Shown: positions 51,607 to 61,350, counted from the stretch's first letter. The stretch is 64,000 nucleotides of DNA from Sandaracinobacter neustonicus (GCF_006385875.1 NZ_VFSU01000011.1:124001-188000), one strand, 5' to 3'. Notes: generated by a model not told the origin, from the sequence alone. Translations and numbers: made by a program.

Positions 51607-52788
51607 ATGTTCACCCGAATGATGCCGCTGCTCGCGCTGGCGCTCGCCACTCCGCTGCTGGCGAAGCCGCCGGTGGAAGCGCCTCACCTGTCAGACAAGC
51701 TGCCGCTGAACCGCATTCAGGTGCTGGGAACGCACAACAGCTACTCGCAAGGGGTCGATCCGCGCGTGCTGGCGCTGATCGATCAGCGCATCCCCTCCAT
51801 GGGGAAGATGCTGGGGGCCATGCCAGAGGAGAAGCGCCGGGAGTTCCTGCTGGCGCATCCCAATGACGTGACCTTTTCCGAAGCGCTGAACTATCGCCAC
51901 CCCAGCCTGACCGAGCAGCTGAAGCTGGGGGTGCGGGCGATCGAGCTGGACCTGAACGCCGATCCGCAGGGCGGGGCCTATGCCGATCCGGCGGCCTATC
52001 GCTTCCTGCGCGGGCAGGGCGTCAGCGATCTGCTGCCGTTCGATCCGGCCCCGCTGGCGGCACCGGGGCTGAAGGTGCTGCACATGGCGGATGTGGATTT
52101 CCGCAGCAGCTGCCCCACCTTCCGCGGTTGCCTGCAAGAGATGAAAACATGGTCCGATGCAAATCCGGGGCATGTGCCGGTGTTCGTGATGCTGGAAGCG
52201 AAGGTGCAGGCCATGCCCATCGTGCCCGGCTCTGCTTCGCCGCCGCCGTTCACGGCGGAGACCTATGACGAGATCGACCGCACCATATTGGAGGTGTTCG
52301 GCCGCGACGCGCTGATCACGCCGGACGATGTGCGCGGCCGCTATTCCACGCTGGAACAGGCGGTGCTGGCGGGCAACTGGCCAAAGCTGGGTGACGCGCG
52401 CGGCAAGTTCATCTTCCAGCTGATCACCGCCACCGGGCGCGATGGCGCATCGGCCTATCTGGAAGGGCATCCGGGGCTGAAGGGCCGGGTGGCCTTCCTC
52501 GATTCCCAGCCGGGGCAGGATCATGCCGCCTTCATTCTGGACGACAATGCGCTGGTGCGCGGGGCGGAAATCCGCGACGCGGTGAAGAAAGGCTATATCG
52601 TCCGCTCCCGGGCGGACATCGAAACCTATGAGGCGAAGGTGAACGATATGCGCCGGGCCGAAGCCGCCTTCGCCAGCGGCGCGCAGATCGTCTCCACGGA
52701 TTTCGAAGTGGCAGGCAACAATTACGGCACGCCTTATGTGGTGACGCTTCCGGGCGGTGGCCCGGCGCGGGAAGTGCCGAAAAAATAG
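51607..52788 (+). CDS. Secreted PI-PLC-like (Ca2+-dependent PI-PLC-C1 type) phosphodiesterase
   Basis: Exported TIM-barrel phosphodiesterase of 393 residues with a short signal peptide (MFTRMMPLLALALATPLLA). The likely catalytic histidines are His43 in GTHNSY and His159 in LKVLHMADVDF; acidic metal ligands are Glu113 and Asp115 in RAIELDLNAD. This pattern fits the Ca2+-dependent phosphoinositide phospholipase C-like group, which cleaves glycerophosphodiester bonds in inositol lipids. ATG 51607 has AAGGA eight bases upstream; ATG 51583, overlapping the receptor stop, would add eight residues. Exact lipid specificity is not readable. Confidence 0.87.
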   Translation: MFTRMMPLLALALATPLLAKPPVEAPHLSDKLPLNRIQVLGTHNSYSQGVDPRVLALIDQRIPSMGKMLGAMPEEKRREFLLAHPNDVTFSEALNYRHPSLTEQLKLGVRAIELDLNADPQGGAYADPAAYRFLRGQGVSDLLPFDPAPLAAPGLKVLHMADVDFRSSCPTFRGCLQEMKTWSDANPGHVPVFVMLEAKVQAMPIVPGSASPPPFTAETYDEIDRTILEVFGRDALITPDDVRGRYSTLEQAVLAGNWPKLGDARGKFIFQLITATGRDGASAYLEGHPGLKGRVAFLDSQPGQDHAAFILDDNALVRGAEIRDAVKKGYIVRSRADIETYEAKVNDMRRAEAAFASGAQIVSTDFEVAGNNYGTPYVVTLPGGGPAREVPKK

Positions 52789-52849
52789 CAGCGCAGGCGC
52801 GCGACGTGGCTGTCGCGCGGCTGTCATGGCTGTGGGGTAGGTGCGGTGG

Positions 52850-54094
52850 ATGCGGTTCCGTTCCGTTTCGCCGGGCTCCGTTTCGCCGGGTCTTGTCGGC
52901 TATGGCTGCGTGCAGTTTGGCAAGAGCCTGTTGTGGGCGGGGGAGGATATCCTCGCGCTCTACATCCTCGTTGTCGTGCTGCGCCTGCCGCCCGCGCTGG
53001 CGGGTGGGCTGTTTCTGGCCAGCGCCCTGTGGAACGCGCTGTGTGACGGGCTGTTCGGCGCGGCGCAGCAGCGCTGGCCGGCGGTGCGGCGCAGGCTGCC
53101 CGAAATCGCATTGGCGGCGCTGCTGCTGAGCTGCGCTGCCTTTGTCGCTCTGCCGCTGCTGCCGCCCGGCCACGCCTTGCCTGCGGCGCTGCTGTTGCTG
53201 CTGTTCCGCACCGGATTCAGCCTCGCCGATGTGCCGCACAATGGTCTGACGGGTGCCTATGCGGCGCACAGCGGGCATCTGGGGATCGCCCGCGTCCGCG
53301 CCGTTGCGGCTGGAAGCGCGGCGTTGCTGGTGGGGCTGGCCAGCTTCCCGATCCTGCGCGCCGGGGCCGGGGCAGGCGATGTCGCGCCCCTGCTGGTGGG
53401 GGCGCTGGGCGCCTGCGCGTTGCTGCTGATGCTGCCCTTGCCGCTGCTGTTGAATGGGTATGAGCCAGCCGCCACATCCGGGTTGCAGATGGGGCAGGGC
53501 CGGGATTTCCGGCGGCTGTGCCTTGCCACGCTGATCGGGCTGGGGGCGTTGGCGGCCACCGGCAAGGCGCTCATGCATCTGGAATTCACCATCGCAGCGC
53601 TGGGTGCAGCGGTGGTGGTGCTGATGACGGCGGGTCGTCTGGCGGCGGTCTGGCTGTGGAGCCCGGTGGCGCGACGGCTGGGCAATCGGCCTGCGCTGGC
53701 GCTGTCTTACCTGCTGGCCGGGGCGCAGGCGCTGTTGATCCCTTCGCTGGCGGCGTCTGCCAACGCCCCGGCGCTGGTGGCGCTGCTCACCGTTTCGGGC
53801 ATCGCGGGCGGCGGCATCGCCCTGCTGAGCTGGGCGGTTCTGTCTGAGACACTGGGCGCGGAGCTGCATGCCCGCGCGCCCGAACGTTATGCGGCGGCCT
53901 TCGCCCTGTTCACCATGGCGATGAAGATCGGGCTTGGCCTGTCTGCGCTGGCGGTGGGCAGCTGGTTGTCGGCCGATGGCGGGGCTGTCCGCCTGCCGCC
54001 CGAGGCGTTCTGGCCGCTGGCGTGGGGGGCGCTTGCTGCGTCGGTTGTGGCAGCGGCGCTTGTTGCCCGGCGGACCATAGCCGATCAGCCCTGA
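52850..54094 (+). CDS. MFS-type transporter (GPH/MFS_2-like)
   Basis: Inner-membrane carrier of 414 residues with about twelve hydrophobic segments. The early ALYILVVVLRLPPALAGGLFLASALWNALCDGLFG and the later LADVPHNGLTGAYAAHSG resemble the melibiose-carrier/MFS_2 branch, in which D-x-P-H/Y-x-A-L-like loops are common. GTG 52841 and ATG 52850 are both possible starts. It follows the PI-PLC-like gene by 61 bases and may move a product of that locus, or may belong to the convergent regulator with which its stop codon overlaps. Substrate unknown. Confidence 0.78.
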   Translation: MRFRSVSPGSVSPGLVGYGCVQFGKSLLWAGEDILALYILVVVLRLPPALAGGLFLASALWNALCDGLFGAAQQRWPAVRRRLPEIALAALLLSCAAFVALPLLPPGHALPAALLLLLFRTGFSLADVPHNGLTGAYAAHSGHLGIARVRAVAAGSAALLVGLASFPILRAGAGAGDVAPLLVGALGACALLLMLPLPLLLNGYEPAATSGLQMGQGRDFRRLCLATLIGLGALAATGKALMHLEFTIAALGAAVVVLMTAGRLAAVWLWSPVARRLGNRPALALSYLLAGAQALLIPSLAASANAPALVALLTVSGIAGGGIALLSWAVLSETLGAELHARAPERYAAAFALFTMAMKIGLGLSALAVGSWLSADGGAVRLPPEAFWPLAWGALAASVVAAALVARRTIADQP

Positions 54095-54099
54095 TCGGC
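54080..54099. terminator. Palindrome holding the stop codons of two convergent genes
   Basis: GCCGATCA / TGATCGGC with a four-base loop (GCCC). The MFS stop (54092-54094) and the TetR stop (54087-54085) are symmetric parts of it, so both proteins end in ADQ plus one residue. Probably a bidirectional transcript end, though without a T-run. Confidence 0.5.
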
Positions 54100-55272
54100 A
54101 GCCTGTGTCAGCGCGGTCCTCAGCGCCGCGATATGGTCGATCATCGGCACAGATGCGACGGCCGGCTGCCGCGCCATCGCCGCCATCCCATGCCCAACCA
54201 GCGCAATCACCGCTGCCTGACAGCCCGCGCCATCCAGCCCCGCCGCTCCGCCGATCTGTCGGCCGATGCTTTCCCGCACATTTTCCGCCCGCCGCCGTCG
54301 CATATCCAGCGCGAAGGGCAGCAGCGCGCGATCCCGCACCGCACTCAAAGCGATGGAATGGGTTGCGCGGATCAGCAGCAGCCCCCGTTCGCCACCGGGC
54401 CTGTCGGCAGTTTGCAACTCCGCGCGCAGGCCCAGAATCAGCGAGCCCATCCCGGCCTGCAGCAGATCCTCCCGGGTGCGAAAATGGTGGGCGACGCTGG
54501 AATTGGAGGTTTCCGCCCGCGCCGCGACAGCCCGGTGCGAAATGCTGCCGATGCCCTGTTCCACGATCATCCGCGCGATCAGTGCTGCCAGTTCCGTCCG
54601 CCGTGCGCCCGGCGGCAGGTCCACCGGCAACCGGACGTCCGCGCTCGCTTCGCCACAGCGGGCCACCAGCCTGTCGAACGAGAGGGCAAGGCCCTGACCC
54701 TGCCCGGTGAAGCCCTCTGCCACGCGCATGATGGTCGCGGCCCGCAACAGCCGGTAATCGCTGGAGTCGAGCGCAAGGCTGAACGGCAGTTCGTCGCGGC
54801 AATAGGCCGAGATGACGGCGGCGAAAGCGGTGGCATGCGCCCCAAGGGCCGGGGCCAGACAATCCGCCCACAAGCCGTCCTCGGCTTCCAGCAGCCCGGC
54901 GAGGCCGGGATAGCCGGCGGGATCCAGCCCGGCGTCCAGCAGCAGTTCACAGCCCGCAAGGGTGCAGTCCCGCCGTGTCGTTGCCGCTTCATCCAGAAAG
55001 GCGGCGATCACCGCTGCCAGCACGCAAGGATCGGCCAGATCCAGCGTGTCGGTCCGCACGCGCCACGCCTCGGCAAGCCGTTGCCGCTCGGCCGTCTCCT
55101 CCGCGATCAGCCGGGCGATCAGGTCGATCTTGTCGCCGATATGATAGTTGAGCGAGCCGAGCGAACGCCCGGCCTCCCGCGCCACGGCGCGCATGCTGAG
55201 CCCATGGATGCCCGATTGCACGATACAGGTGCGGGCCGCGTTCACAAGGCCTGCGCTGGCTGAGCTTGTCAT
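54085..55272 (-). CDS. Tandem (double) TetR-family regulator
   Basis: A 395-residue protein made of two TetR-like units in one chain. Unit 1 (about 1-205) has the HTH GLSMRAVAREAGRSLGSLNYHIGDKIDLIARL. Unit 2 (about 220-395) has a second HTH, SISHRAVAARAETSNSSVAHHFRTREDLLQAGM. Each is followed by a helical domain. Ordinary TetR proteins have one HTH and dimerise, so this is a fused pseudo-dimer. ATG 55272 chosen. It is convergent with the MFS gene, overlapping it by ten bases. Its target is unknown. Confidence 0.85.
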   Translation of the reverse strand: MTSSASAGLVNAARTCIVQSGIHGLSMRAVAREAGRSLGSLNYHIGDKIDLIARLIAEETAERQRLAEAWRVRTDTLDLADPCVLAAVIAAFLDEAATTRRDCTLAGCELLLDAGLDPAGYPGLAGLLEAEDGLWADCLAPALGAHATAFAAVISAYCRDELPFSLALDSSDYRLLRAATIMRVAEGFTGQGQGLALSFDRLVARCGEASADVRLPVDLPPGARRTELAALIARMIVEQGIGSISHRAVAARAETSNSSVAHHFRTREDLLQAGMGSLILGLRAELQTADRPGGERGLLLIRATHSIALSAVRDRALLPFALDMRRRRAENVRESIGRQIGGAAGLDGAGCQAAVIALVGHGMAAMARQPAVASVPMIDHIAALRTALTQAADQG

Positions 55273-55319
55273 CGGCGGTCCATGCCCGTCCGCGGCCCGT
55301 TGCACAACGGAATCGGCAC

Positions 55320-55354
55320 AAAAGCCCCGGAAGCAGTCGGCTTCCGGGGCTTTT
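55320..55354 (-). terminator. Intrinsic terminator of the TBDR at 55378-58086
   Basis: Perfect 15-pair stem AAAAGCCCCGGAAGC / GCTTCCGGGGCTTTT with a five-base loop, 24 bases beyond the TBDR stop. The A/T ends make it work in both orientations, also isolating the tetR start on the far side. Confidence 0.88.
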
Positions 55355-55377
55355 GCAGGGCCGGGTGGCAGCCTCGC

Positions 55378-58086
55378 CTAGAAGCTGGCGCGGGCACCGA
55401 TGGTGAAGTAGCGCCCGATCAGGTCATAATAAGGCGAGCTGACCGCCGCGACCGGCGGGTCGCGATCAAACAAATTCTGCACATTGCCGAACAGTGTGAA
55501 GCGCTTGCCGTCGCCGAAGGGCACATAGGCGCGCAGGCCGATATCGACATAGGTGCGGCTGGAAATGCCGACGCTGTCGCCTTGCCCGGCCAGAACCGTG
55601 GGCGGGGCATAGCCGCTGCTGTCCACATAGCGGAAGCGGATGTCGCCGCCGAAATGCGCGCTTTCATAAGTGGTGGAAAGCGTGCCCCGCCAGTTCGGCA
55701 CAAGGAATACCGCCTGACTGCCCGCGTAGCCGGCCCCGTCGATATGGCCGGACTTCAGCTTGTCGACATAGTTGGCAAGTGCGCGCACCTGCAACTGGCC
55801 GCCGCCGAGGCTGGTGCGATAGGCCGCCTCGATGTCCACGCCCTTCGTCTGGAAGCTGGCGACGTTGATGTAAGAGGCGTTGATCTCGCTGATCGCCCCG
55901 GACGTGTTGCGGGTGATCTGCGCGCAGGCCCCGTTGTTGTTGTCGGTATAGCAGCTGTTCACGATCTGCTGCGCCGACAGGGTGGTGATCACATCCTTGA
56001 TGCGGATATTGTAGTAATCAACGGAGAGGTTGAAGCCCGGCAGGAAGCTGGGCGTCAGCACCACGCCGGTGGTGAAGGTGTCGGCGATTTCCGGGTCGAG
56101 CTCGGGATTGCCGCCGGTGTAGAGGATGATGCTGGTGGTGGGCCGTGTGGGCAGGCCCATGTCCACCACCGTGGTGTACAGCGTGGAGCGCAGGCTGAAC
56201 AGCTCGGTGAGGTTGGCGGCGCGGATATCGCGGGAGCTGGTGGCGCGCAGCGTGATGCTGTCATTCACCGTCCACACGCCGCCCAGCTTCCACGACCAGA
56301 TGGAACCGCGCGTGCTGTAATCCGATATGCGGGCCGCGCCGTTGAACATCAGCTTCTTCACCAGCGGCAGGTCCGCCAACACCGGCACGGCGACTTCCGC
56401 GAAGGCTTCCTTCACATTGTTGCCCGTCTTTTCGATGTTCGCGCCGTTGATGGTGCCGAACCGGCCCGCCAGCGAGTTTTCATCGTAAAGCGTGCGGAAG
56501 GATTCCTCGCGATATTCCACCCCGGTTGCAAACGAGACCGGCAGATTCCACAAATGGAAGGGCTCGCCGCTGATGCTGGCGCCCATGCTGGTGAGCCAGG
56601 TCGTCGTCACCGCGTTCCAGTCGGCCGTCACATAGTCGATCGCGGCCTGATCGGCGTTGCCCGAGCCGAACAGGTTCAGCGGGCGGCAGGCCGTGGACGG
56701 ATCGGTGAGGGCGATGCGGCAGACGGGTGTTCCGCCGGGGCCGGTCACGGCATCGATGGCGTTCAGGAAGTTTTGACGCAGCGTGATGTTTTGCAGCGTC
56801 TGGTCCTGCTTCTGCTGGCCGTGGCTGATATAGGCGTCATAGCGCCAGCGCCCGTCGCCGAAGCTGCCGTCCACGCCTGCGGACACCTGGAAGGTGTCGC
56901 GCGTATAGTCGTAAATGGCCATGGCGACATCAGTGACGGCGCGGCCCATGGTGAAGCTGGTCTGCCCGGCCGCGGCCAGCTGGCTGCGGATGCTGCTGTT
57001 CAGATAGGGGTTGCTGGCCGAAAAGGTCAGCTGGTTGATCCACAGATCGGGGAAGAAGGGCCGCTTGTCGGCGACGCGGTTGTAATTGCCTTCCACCCAC
57101 AGGTTCACGGCGTCCGCAACTTCGTAGGAACCGCGCGCGAACAGGTTGATCCGTTCGATCGGGGCCGAGAGCGAGCGGTAATTGTCGATATGATAGCCTT
57201 CGCCGCCGATCATCAGAGTCGGCGCGCCCGGATAACGGGTGCCATATTGGAACGGCCGCAGCGTGCCGTCGTTGTTGAACACCTGCCCGGCCAGCACGCC
57301 GGAGGTGATCACGCCATTTTCGTGGCGGTTGGATTCGCGAAGGTTCGCCGTGGGATAAAGCTTGCCGTCTGCCCCGGGGAAGAAAGCGGACGCGCCGATC
57401 AGCGGGCGCGAGGTGCCCGGAATCACGCCCTTGTCTTTCAGATAATCGCCGGCGAACACGAAATGGCCCTTGCCGTCGGCGAAGCTGATGCCGCCCGAGC
57501 CTTCCAGCAGATATTTCGCGCCGTCCCCTTGCGAGGAGATGCCGCTCTGCACGCCGATGTCGAAGCCTTCCTTTTCATTGTCGAGCAGGATGTTCACCAC
57601 GCCCGCCACCGCGCCCGAGCCATAGGCCGCCGATGCCCCGCCGGTGACGACATCGATGCTTTTCACGATGGAATAGGGAATGGTCTGCAGATCGTTCGAG
57701 CTGACATGGCGGCGGCTGTTGATCAGCACCAGCGTGCGCGGCGAACCAAGGCCGCGCAGGTCCGCCGGAGACTGGCCCGACGAGGTGACGGTGTTGGTGG
57801 AGGTGGCGCTCTGCGTCATGCGGAATTGCGGCAGATCGGTCAGCGTCGCCTGAATGTCGGTGCGCCCGGCAACCTTCAGGTCGGTCGCGGTAATCACGGT
57901 CGTGGGCGTCGGCGCATCGAACCCGGCGGTGCTGATGCGCGAGCCGGTCACCACGATCATCTCGTCGGTGGAGGCGGTTTCGGTGGATTGCGCGAACGCA
58001 GGCGCGGCTGCCAGCGCAAGCCCCAGCGCGATCACGCTGGCGGAGGTCAGGCGGCCCGGGCCGGTCATCCCGATCGTCATGGTCAT
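55378..58086 (-). CDS. TonB-dependent receptor (serine-hydrolase locus)
   Basis: Outer-membrane transporter of 902 residues. The signal peptide ends APAFAQ, the TonB box is EMIVVTGSRIS, and the plug includes LRGLGSPRTLVLINSRRHV and VVTGGASAAYGSGAVAGVVNIL, characteristic of the large peptide/polysaccharide-type sphingomonad receptors. The barrel ends YFTIGARASF. ATG 58086 has AAGGGGA upstream. The gene lies 115 bases after a secreted serine hydrolase on the same strand and is followed by a strong terminator. Import of a peptide-like product of that hydrolase is inferred. Confidence 0.93.
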   Translation of the reverse strand: MTMTIGMTGPGRLTSASVIALGLALAAAPAFAQSTETASTDEMIVVTGSRISTAGFDAPTPTTVITATDLKVAGRTDIQATLTDLPQFRMTQSATSTNTVTSSGQSPADLRGLGSPRTLVLINSRRHVSSNDLQTIPYSIVKSIDVVTGGASAAYGSGAVAGVVNILLDNEKEGFDIGVQSGISSQGDGAKYLLEGSGGISFADGKGHFVFAGDYLKDKGVIPGTSRPLIGASAFFPGADGKLYPTANLRESNRHENGVITSGVLAGQVFNNDGTLRPFQYGTRYPGAPTLMIGGEGYHIDNYRSLSAPIERINLFARGSYEVADAVNLWVEGNYNRVADKRPFFPDLWINQLTFSASNPYLNSSIRSQLAAAGQTSFTMGRAVTDVAMAIYDYTRDTFQVSAGVDGSFGDGRWRYDAYISHGQQKQDQTLQNITLRQNFLNAIDAVTGPGGTPVCRIALTDPSTACRPLNLFGSGNADQAAIDYVTADWNAVTTTWLTSMGASISGEPFHLWNLPVSFATGVEYREESFRTLYDENSLAGRFGTINGANIEKTGNNVKEAFAEVAVPVLADLPLVKKLMFNGAARISDYSTRGSIWSWKLGGVWTVNDSITLRATSSRDIRAANLTELFSLRSTLYTTVVDMGLPTRPTTSIILYTGGNPELDPEIADTFTTGVVLTPSFLPGFNLSVDYYNIRIKDVITTLSAQQIVNSCYTDNNNGACAQITRNTSGAISEINASYINVASFQTKGVDIEAAYRTSLGGGQLQVRALANYVDKLKSGHIDGAGYAGSQAVFLVPNWRGTLSTTYESAHFGGDIRFRYVDSSGYAPPTVLAGQGDSVGISSRTYVDIGLRAYVPFGDGKRFTLFGNVQNLFDRDPPVAAVSSPYYDLIGRYFTIGARASF

Positions 58087-58201
58087 GTTGTTCCCCTTCT
58101 CAATATTCTTGTCCGGCAGGCTTTGCACCGGTGTGTCCCGGCGGGGTCATGCCCCGATTGCTGCAGAGCCTGGCTGACAGGTGGATCCGACTCCCAAGGT
58201 G

Positions 58202-59674
58202 CTACCGGACGAGCCGGTAAAGAACGTGCGGCTGCGACGAGAAGGACAGGCGGCGGTCCTCCTCGGGGCCGTGAAACAGGATGGTTTCGAACGGCCCGCC
58301 CGCGCGCATGGCGGTGACTTTTTCATAGCGGTCAGGGCCGGTCTGCTCCCAGAAACTGGTCGTGCCGTCCGCCGATTGCAGCACCAGCTCGTTCGGGCCC
58401 GCGGCGACGACCTTGATGTCATGCTGCGGCAGCGGCGGCTCGCTGTAGGTGCGGCGGTTGATCCGATAGGTGCCGGCCGGCGACGCCGACGTGCCGGCCC
58501 AGCGCGGCGCGGGAGCGGTGGGGAACAGGCGGCCGATGATGGCGTTCTGCAACTCGGTGCGGCCGCCATAGCTGCCGTTGCCGCCCGTCATCGAAATATA
58601 GAAGCCGAAGCCGGTTTCGGGCACCAGAACCATCATCGAATGGAAATCGGCGGTGTTGCCGCCATGGCCGATCATCCGCGGCCCTTCATCGCGCAACACC
58701 ATGTAACCATGGGCGAATCCGGGCAGAGAGGGGGCGTTGCGGTGCAGCGTCTGCCGCATCTGCTGCATGGTTTTCGCCTGCAGGATACGCGCACCGTCCA
58801 GCTTGCCGTCGCCCAGATGCATCAGCATGAAGCGCGCCATGTCCGGCCCGGTCGCCGAGGCCGATCCGGCGGGCATGATATTGTGATAGAGTTCGAACGG
58901 CCGGGCGATGAAGCGCCCGTCTTTCAGTTCATAGCCCAGCGCCATATTTTCCGCGCGCGATCCCGTCAGCGGCTCGCGGAAAGTCGCGCCGGGCATCTTC
59001 AGCGGCTGGAAGATGTGGCGCTCCACATAGTCGGGAAACGGCTCGCCCGACACCCGCTCGACGATATAGCCCGCCAGTGCAGTGGCATAATTGGAGTAGG
59101 AGGATTCGATCCCCGGTTCCCGCACGCGGGTGGGGATGTTGGCCTTCAGGAATTCGCCCAGCGGCACGAAATCCGCAGGTGTTTTCGACATGATCCCCGC
59201 CGAGCGATCTTCGAACCCCGGTGTGTGGTCCATGAGGTGGCGCACGAGGATCGGGCGGGATTGCGTATCCGGAATGCGGAAATCCAGATATTTGTTCACC
59301 TCGTCATCAAGGCTGACGCGGCCCGCTTCCACCTGCTGCATCAGCGCAGTCCATGTGAACAGCTTGGACACCGAGCCGGGGCGGAACAGGGTCTTGTTCG
59401 CATCCACGGGGATGCGCCGGTCGACATCGGCGAAGCCATAGCCCTTGTTGAAGATCACCCGGCCGCCGGAAACCACGGTCACCACTGCGCCCGCGACTTC
59501 GCGCGTCGCGATCTGCTGCGCCATCACGCCGTCGATGAAGGCAGGAAGATCGGCCAGCTGGCCGGAGGAGAGGCTGGCGGCGGACTTCGCAACCACAGGA
59601 GCCGGAACCGCCGACACCAGAGCCAGTGCAAGGGCAACGCCATGCGCAGTCGCGAACCATCTCGCTCGAACCAT
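58202..59674 (-). CDS. Secreted serine hydrolase (beta-lactamase/S12 peptidase family)
   Basis: Exported enzyme of 490 residues with signal peptide about 1-29. The catalytic SxxK is Ser101-Val-Ser-Lys104 (RPGSVSKLF), the Tyr-x-Asn motif is Tyr193-Ser-Asn195 (SSYSNYA), and the third-motif equivalent HGG lies in MIGHGGNTADFHS. After the hydrolase fold (to about residue 390) comes a beta-rich C-terminal domain (YRINRRTYSEPPLP...). This family includes class C beta-lactamases, D-aminopeptidases, DD-peptidases and esterases; sequence alone does not separate them. Its neighbours favour a D-peptide or peptide substrate. An AT-rich 213-base region upstream holds its promoter. Confidence 0.9.
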   Translation of the reverse strand: MVRARWFATAHGVALALALVSAVPAPVVAKSAASLSSGQLADLPAFIDGVMAQQIATREVAGAVVTVVSGGRVIFNKGYGFADVDRRIPVDANKTLFRPGSVSKLFTWTALMQQVEAGRVSLDDEVNKYLDFRIPDTQSRPILVRHLMDHTPGFEDRSAGIMSKTPADFVPLGEFLKANIPTRVREPGIESSYSNYATALAGYIVERVSGEPFPDYVERHIFQPLKMPGATFREPLTGSRAENMALGYELKDGRFIARPFELYHNIMPAGSASATGPDMARFMLMHLGDGKLDGARILQAKTMQQMRQTLHRNAPSLPGFAHGYMVLRDEGPRMIGHGGNTADFHSMMVLVPETGFGFYISMTGGNGSYGGRTELQNAIIGRLFPTAPAPRWAGTSASPAGTYRINRRTYSEPPLPQHDIKVVAAGPNELVLQSADGTTSFWEQTGPDRYEKVTAMRAGGPFETILFHGPEEDRRLSFSSQPHVLYRLVR

Positions 59675-59887
59675 CCACTCGTCCCCTTCGCCGATTCTCT
59701 GGCTTGCAAGCTATTCTCATATTTAGGACGAATTTTCAAATCAGGACAAGAAAATTCAAATGCGAAATGGGTCGAGAATATTTTTCATTTGTGATCAGTC
59801 GATTAAATTATTCTTTCTTATCGGAGAATTGTGCCCGCACGGGCGGGATAGTGGTGCGTCCGGCCCCGTGGCTGAAAAGATCGCCGC

Positions 59888-61243
59888 TTAGCCGGTCGTG
59901 TCCGGGGCGGGGTGCGCTGCCGCTGCTGTCTCGGGCAGCGGCGGCAGCTTGCCTGCCAGAGCCAGATCGAACTTCGTCCGGTCCAGCTGGCCTTCCCAAA
60001 TGGAAACCACCACCGTTGCCACTGCATTGCCGATGAAGTTGGTGAGGCTCCGACATTCGCTCATGAAACGGTCCACCCCAAGGATCAGCGCCATCCCCGC
60101 CACGGGGATGGAAGGCACAATGGAGAGCGTGGCGGCCAGCGTGATGAAGCCCGCGCCCGTCACCCCGGCAGCCCCTTTGGACGACAGCATCGCGACGCCC
60201 AGCAGCAGCAGCTGTTCGCCGATACTCAGCTCCACGCCCACCGCCTGCGCGATGAACAGCGCGGCCAGAGTCATGTAGATATTGGTGCCGTCCAGATTGA
60301 AGCTGTAACCGGTGGGCACCACCAGGCCGACGATGGAGCGGGGGCAGCCCGCCCTCTCCAGCTTCTCCATCAGCGCGGGCAGGGCGCTTTCCGAGGATGA
60401 CGTGCCCAGCACCAGCAGCAGTTCCGCCTTCAGGTAAGCGATCAGCCGGAAGATCGAAAAGCCGCAAACCCTTGCCACCGCGCCCAGCACGACGACAATG
60501 AACAGCAGCGCGGTTGCATAAAAGGTCGCCACCAGCGCCGCGAGATTGACGAGCGTGCCCAGCCCATATTCGCCGATGGTGAAGGCCATGGCCCCGAACG
60601 CGCCCAGCGGCGCGGCCTTCATCAGCAGCGCCACCACCTTGAATACCGCGACGGAAATGTCCTCCAGCCGCTCCACAATTGGGTCGCAGCGGTCGCCGAT
60701 CATCGCCAGCCCGGTGCCGAACAGGATGGCGACGAACAGCGTTTGCAGCACATTCCCCTCTGTCAGCGGGGAAAAGAGGGTGGTGGGGATGATGCCCATC
60801 AGGAAGCCGGTGATCGTGCTTTCATGCGCCTTCGCGGCGTAATCGGCCACCTGCGCCCCGTTCAAAGAGGCGGGATCGATGTTCAGCCCCGCGCCCGGCT
60901 GCACCAGGTTGCCCATGATCAGCCCAAGGATGAGCGCCAGCGTGGAGAAGAACAGGAAATAGGCGAAGGCCTTGCCCGCCACCCGGCCCACCGCCTTCAG
61001 GTCGCGCATCCCGGCGATTCCCGTCACGATCGTCAGGAATATGACGGGCGCGATGATCATCTTCACCAGCTTGATGAAGGCATCTCCGATGGGTTTCATC
61101 GCCGCCCCGGTTTCCGGCCAGAAATGCCCCAGCGTCACGCCCGCGATGATCGCGAGCAGAACCTGAAAATAAAGATGCTGATACCATCTGAGGCGCTTCG
61201 CCTGTGCGCCAGACATGGCGCTGTGGTCCGTCAGATGGGCCAT
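59888..61243 (-). CDS. dctA: C4-dicarboxylate/amino-acid:cation symporter DctA
   Basis: Inner-membrane secondary transporter of 451 residues. It contains [19 protein letters not shown], the serine-rich loop [18 protein letters not shown] and the substrate/ion motif [23 protein letters not shown], all typical of the DAACS (DctA/GltP) family; the first motif favours DctA. It would import succinate, fumarate, aspartate or possibly glutamate with cations. It is divergent from the XRE-cupin gene and shares the 107-base gap with it. Glutamate-type cargo would fit the DgcN-like gene nearby. Confidence 0.93.
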   Translation of the reverse strand: MAHLTDHSAMSGAQAKRLRWYQHLYFQVLLAIIAGVTLGHFWPETGAAMKPIGDAFIKLVKMIIAPVIFLTIVTGIAGMRDLKAVGRVAGKAFAYFLFFSTLALILGLIMGNLVQPGAGLNIDPASLNGAQVADYAAKAHESTITGFLMGIIPTTLFSPLTEGNVLQTLFVAILFGTGLAMIGDRCDPIVERLEDISVAVFKVVALLMKAAPLGAFGAMAFTIGEYGLGTLVNLAALVATFYATALLFIVVVLGAVARVCGFSIFRLIAYLKAELLLVLGTSSSESALPALMEKLERAGCPRSIVGLVVPTGYSFNLDGTNIYMTLAALFIAQAVGVELSIGEQLLLLGVAMLSSKGAAGVTGAGFITLAATLSIVPSIPVAGMALILGVDRFMSECRSLTNFIGNAVATVVVSIWEGQLDRTKFDLALAGKLPPLPETAAAAHPAPDTTG

Positions 61244-61350
61244 GCTGGTCTTTCCTGTTCACTGGCTGCGGAATCGTTATCCTGTCAGCTGCACTTTCAT
61301 GCTTTGCAACCCGCGTTGCCTTTTTCAACCGCGCTGATACAGCTTTGGCC

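Noticed and set aside
52532-54871. 779-codon minus-strand frame across the MFS and TetR genes
   Set aside because: Overlaps two supported genes in other frames; Arg/Gln/Pro-rich with no domain.
55282-58317. 1011-codon plus-strand frame opposite the TBDR at 55378-58086
   Set aside because: Shadow of the receptor gene; His/Arg/Ala-rich without motifs, and it crosses the intrinsic terminator.
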